Of a stretch of DNA of 64,000 nt, positions 61,574 to 64,000 are shown one piece after another; position 1 is the stretch's first letter, and the number at the start of each line of letters is the position of its first letter. The DNA is taken from contig OX388318.1 in assembly GCA_947579605.1 (NCBI GenBank), forward strand, positions 24,662,098 through 24,726,097. Reading direction: 5' to 3'. The translations under genes were made by a program, and so were the position numbers. The notes under the pieces were generated by a model. The model saw only the letters and a program-made list of their open reading frames with translations, was not told the origin of the DNA and did not search any database. This stretch comes from Athripsodes cinereus (lineage: Eukaryota > Arthropoda > Insecta > Trichoptera > Leptoceridae).

Positions 61574-62097
61574 CAGTTTACGATTCCGCTTAATTGGGAC
61601 AGCCGCTTATTTGGGACAAATCTTAAAGAACAGAAACCAAAACAAGAAGCCAATAGTAAATTTATATGTTTAATTGGGACAACATTCCGCTTAATTGGGA
61701 CAGTATATTTAATTTTGTGCTGATTTTGTAGAAGTGAAATGTTACAGAAACAAAAGACAGACTACACTTGACTCATTTTTGCATTGAACTAAATTGTACG
61801 TACCTACCCTTAATTATTTTTATTAGGATTTTTTTTTCTTAAAAGTTTATATTACATACCTAATTGTAATTTATATGATAATTTATTTTACCTATATGTA
61901 ATTTACAGTTTCCAAGAGTACCTACCTATATAAAATAAAATTAAAATATGCATTGTTTAATTTTATGTGTGTATTACTGGTAAGTGTCCTTAGTTGCCAA
62001 AACCAAATAATTGAATTAAAAAAAAATGTTTAATTCGCTTAATTGGGACACAATTCAAAAAAAGTCCCGATGTGTCCCAATTAAGCGGAATCGACTG
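61574..62097. mobile_element. pogo/Tc1-like MITE with repeated GCTTAATTGGGACA words
   Basis: Right end (inverted) CAGTCGATTCCGCTTAATTG and left end CAGTTTACGATTCCGCTTAA. TA follows the right end (62098-62099). The word (G)CTTA(A/T)TTGGGACA occurs near 61588, 61605, 61690 and 62040, with a variant at 61670, and inverted at 62072. The ends and spacing suggest a pogo/Tc1-type transposon, and the repeated word probably marks transposase-binding sites. 524 bp, no transposase. Confidence 0.7.
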
Positions 62098-62119
62098 TAT
62101 ACCTTTTTTATATTTTTGT

Positions 62120-62472
62120 TATTTATGATGCGTTCACTGAGATGAATGGTTGGTGAAACGTTGCGAGATACAGTGAAGAATGAGGATATCAGGAGAATGA
62201 GCAAATGTGAGAGGAGTGTTGTGGACAGAATGCGTGTATACAATTTAAGATGGTTTGGACATGTTGGGCGAATGCACGATGAAAGGATGACGAAGAGGTT
62301 GTATTTATCTGAAAGAGAAAGTGTGAAATCGGCGTGCATGTATGAGAAACTGGATGAATGCAGATGAAGCGAAAGAAGTATGTAAGGATAGATCTATATG
62401 GCTTTCCGTTCTCTCTGCCTACCCCTCCTGGGACACGGCGTAAGGGTATAGTATAGTATAGTAGTATATAAA
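62120..62472 (+). pseudogene. LINE-1 relic with intact 3' end
   Basis: VKNEDIRRMSKCERSVVDRM, RVYNLRWFGHVGRMHDERMT, KRLYLSERESV, then frame loss. A deletion removes the GCPRTTWLDH part, joining GTGAAATCG to GCGTGCATGTATGAG. 3' end: CTCTCTGCCTACCCCTCCTG, ACACGGCGTAAGGGTATAGT, ATAGTATAGTAGTATA. This tail is the same kind as in SINE-A. Confidence 0.8.
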
Positions 62473-62474
62473 CT

Positions 62475-63085
62475 TAATTATAGGAAGCTATTGGCCAAAA
62501 TCATTGGCTAAAACCAAAAAAATAAAGCATCGCTATATCTAAATTGAATAGGTACCTTAAATACGTATAAAAAAGACTTTCGATTAAATAAAATCTCTCT
62601 GTTATTTGACTACAATTCGTGATATTGCAAGTAAATTTAGTTTCAAGCAACCAATGCATGCAATGCAATCTCTATACAGTCCCTAGAGGACTGTCACAGT
62701 GGTAAAATCTCGACTCACTATTCTGAACTATCTTCTCTTATAACATTTGGTATTATAAAGAACATAGGCGTATCTAAAGTGGGAAAAGCCCCTTCCCTAC
62801 CTCTACCCAGGGGCTCCGAAATAGTATCGAAGTAGGCAAAAAAATTACAAAAGGAAAAGTATGGAAAATGTATTCACTGTGCCGTTGTTTAGGTAGGTAA
62901 AGTCCACAATGAAATTAAAAAACAAATATCCTAGTAAAACGAAAGACTTTCTCAACAAAGAACAAATAACAGAAGAAAACATTGCTTTTCGATTTCATTA
63001 CGGAAAATGGCTTCGAAGTGGGAAACTGCTCCCCTCCTTGGAATTCAGAACTAATTTACATTGGATAAAAGTTGGATATTCATAT
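62475..63085. other. No supported gene
   Basis: 62866-62905 (TATTCACTGTGCCGTTGTTT) resembles the outer part of MITE-M1. Otherwise AT-rich, no recognisable frame. Confidence 0.3.
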
Positions 63086-63088
63086 TTC

Positions 63089-63217
63089 AGCGATGAGGTT
63101 TGTCTCTTATCCTAAATGTCTTATTTTTTTATTGGCGCGGAGAAGACAGGTTGCAAGTTTAAAACAAGCAACTGGTCTACTGGCTATTCCACTTGTAGGA
63201 TATGCCGTGATGGTATG
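63089..63217 (+). mobile_element. SINE-A, 5'-truncated
   Basis: AGCGATGAGGTTTGTCTCTT, TTGGCGCGGAGAAGACAGG, CTGGCTATTCCACTTGTAGG and ATGCCGTGATGGTATGGTAT. Confidence 0.8.
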
Positions 63218-63248
63218 GTATAAGAACATTAATAAAATAAATTCATTC

Positions 63249-63412
63249 ACACCATCACAACATTTCCCATAAGTAGGGAAGCCACAAAATGATTTCATAT
63301 TTGCTAAATTTAGATGTCAACTGTCTTTAATGATGTTTTGCGAATACCTTTGAAGAAAACTGAAAGAAAAGAGTAGTAGACGTATTATTTTGCTGGAAAC
63401 TCCACGGAACAG
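63249..63412 (-). mobile_element. SINE-A, diverged
   Basis: ACACCATCACAACATTTCCC, ATAAGTAGGGAAGCCAC, AACTCCACGGA. It forms a tail-to-tail pair with the copy at 63089. Confidence 0.55.
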
Positions 63413-63748
63413 TTTTGTGAATATAAAAAAAACGTTTATTTTTTGAAAAAATTACATTTCGAATGTTATTATTATTATCATTATTTTCAGTGCTTTTGTT
63501 TTGTATTTACAAATTGGATTTGAGAAGCAGAGAGTCAATCAATTCTTAATATAAACTGCTTTTAGTTTTTATAATTTTAACTTTTAATTATTGTGAGTTC
63601 TATCGAAGTGTAATTTTTAACTACTTATTTTCAAACTATTAATTTTTTCGGTAGTCACTTGGTGAAAGTTCATTTTTAATAAATTTTGTTATAAAAATAA
63701 AATCAAAAACACTGTTTACTTTCACTTGTTATTTATTTTAAATATTTT

Positions 63749-63785
63749 AGCAAAGATCTTTCGTTATATTAACATCATCAGTGCT
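63749..63785 (-). ncRNA. Hammerhead ribozyme, left arm (37 nt)
   Basis: Minus strand: stem I AGCA/TGCT, CTGATGA, extra U, stem II GTTA/TAAC with a 3-nt loop, GAA, AGATCT palindrome, U17. All core bases present. Among the smallest hammerheads in the window. Confidence 0.75.
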
Positions 63786-63812
63786 CACTTACAACTGTAC
63801 AAGTTGTAAGTG

Positions 63813-63849
63813 AGCACTGATGATGTTAATATAACGAAAGATCTTTGCT
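63813..63849 (+). ncRNA. Hammerhead ribozyme, right arm (37 nt)
   Basis: AGCA 63813-63816, CTGATGA 63817-63823, U63824, GTTA 63825-63828, loop ATA, TAAC 63832-63835, GAA, AGATCT 63839-63844, U17 at 63845, TGCT 63846-63849. Predicted cleavage after 63845. Exact inverse of the left-arm copy. Confidence 0.75.
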
Positions 63850-64000
63850 AAAATATTTAAAATAAATAACAAGTGAAAGTAAACAGTGTTTTTGATTTTA
63901 TTTTTATAACAAAATTTATTACTTATTTTCATGATTTTTGTCTTGTTTTTTGCTTTTGATTAGAGTAGGGTAAAGCATGTATTATTATTATTTACCAGCA

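Larger units (their letters stand above)
63677..63921. mobile_element. Hammerhead element, perfect 120-bp palindrome
   Basis: 63677-63796 and 63802-63921 are exact inverse copies over 120 bp around the 5-nt spacer GTACA. Arms run TAATAAATTTTGTTATAAAA, TCAAAAACACTGTTTACTTT, TTAGCAAAGATCTTTCG, ATCATCAGTGCTCACTTAC. One complete hammerhead lies on each strand. No mutations between arms implies very recent insertion or strong gene conversion. TSD not resolved. Confidence 0.85.

Overview
This window is AT-rich, repeat-dominated nuclear DNA from an insect, most likely a moth or butterfly. The grounds are the dense load of 5'-truncated non-LTR retrotransposons, tRNA-headed SINEs and palindromic MITEs, frequent GTAGGTAGGTAT/TAGGTACCTAC-type strings, and one short insect telomere-type TTAGG run. 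I found no host protein-coding exon, rRNA, functional tRNA gene, operon or CRISPR array that I can support. It reads as an intergenic region or a large intron that has worked as a graveyard, and partly a recent playground, for transposons. Family names below (SINE-A, LINE-1 and so on) are local labels I made for this window.

Main components. (1) SINE-A is a ~260-bp retroposon present in about 30 full or partial copies on both strands. Two copies keep 12-13 bp target-site duplications (TSDs). Its 3' end ends in TATAG/TAG repeats and closely resembles the 3' end of LINE-1, a degenerate non-LTR element with eight relics here, so LINE-1 is the likely engine that mobilised it. (2) Four tRNA-like SINE families (B, C, D, E) have recognisable Pol III box B and mostly box A sequences. 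(3) Many 5'-truncated LINE carboxy-terminal relics are present: RTE-like, Jockey/CR1-like and others. The longest uninterrupted coding stretch is an RTE-like 237-codon frame at 57795-58508. (4) A Penelope-like (PLE) GIY-YIG endonuclease fragment at 13557-13950 ends in a hammerhead ribozyme. (5) Four short palindromic elements (18836-19317, 52165-52420, 56956-57172, 63677-63921), plus a small solo element at 24523-24656, also carry hammerhead cores and look like non-autonomous PLE satellites. (6) DNA transposons include two hAT-type elements with intact 8-bp TSDs (14679-15222 and 46261-49629), a TA-flanked MITE, a pogo/Tc1-like MITE, a PIF/Harbinger end with a broken transposase, and several unclassified inverted-repeat MITE families.

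Layout. 1-5 kb: LINE tails, SINE-A and SINE-C. 5-12 kb: mostly featureless AT-rich DNA with old MITE pieces. 12-16 kb: SINEs, the PLE end, a hAT MITE and hairpin MITEs. 16-19 kb: a quieter block with an odd GC-rich repeated motif, then a hammerhead hairpin split by SINE-A. 19-29 kb: the densest SINE-A/LINE-1 area. 29-45 kb: LINE relics and MITEs. 46.2-49.6 kb: a hAT element swollen by a Jockey/CR1-like LINE that itself contains another LINE fragment. 50-64 kb: MITEs, Harbinger, nested SINEs, the RTE-like frame and two hammerhead palindromes.

The most interesting signal is the set of tiny hammerhead ribozymes. In three of the five families the stem III sequence is a perfect palindrome (AACGTT in two loci, AGCCGGCT, AGATCT), a sixth locus also has AACGTT, and the inverted-repeat arms are perfect over 120 bp in the freshest copy. 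Two further hairpin families carry the same scaffold but with UUGAYAA in place of CUGAUGA, a coordinated change at the paired core positions C3 and G8. Whether that is a working natural variant or a relic is the main open question.
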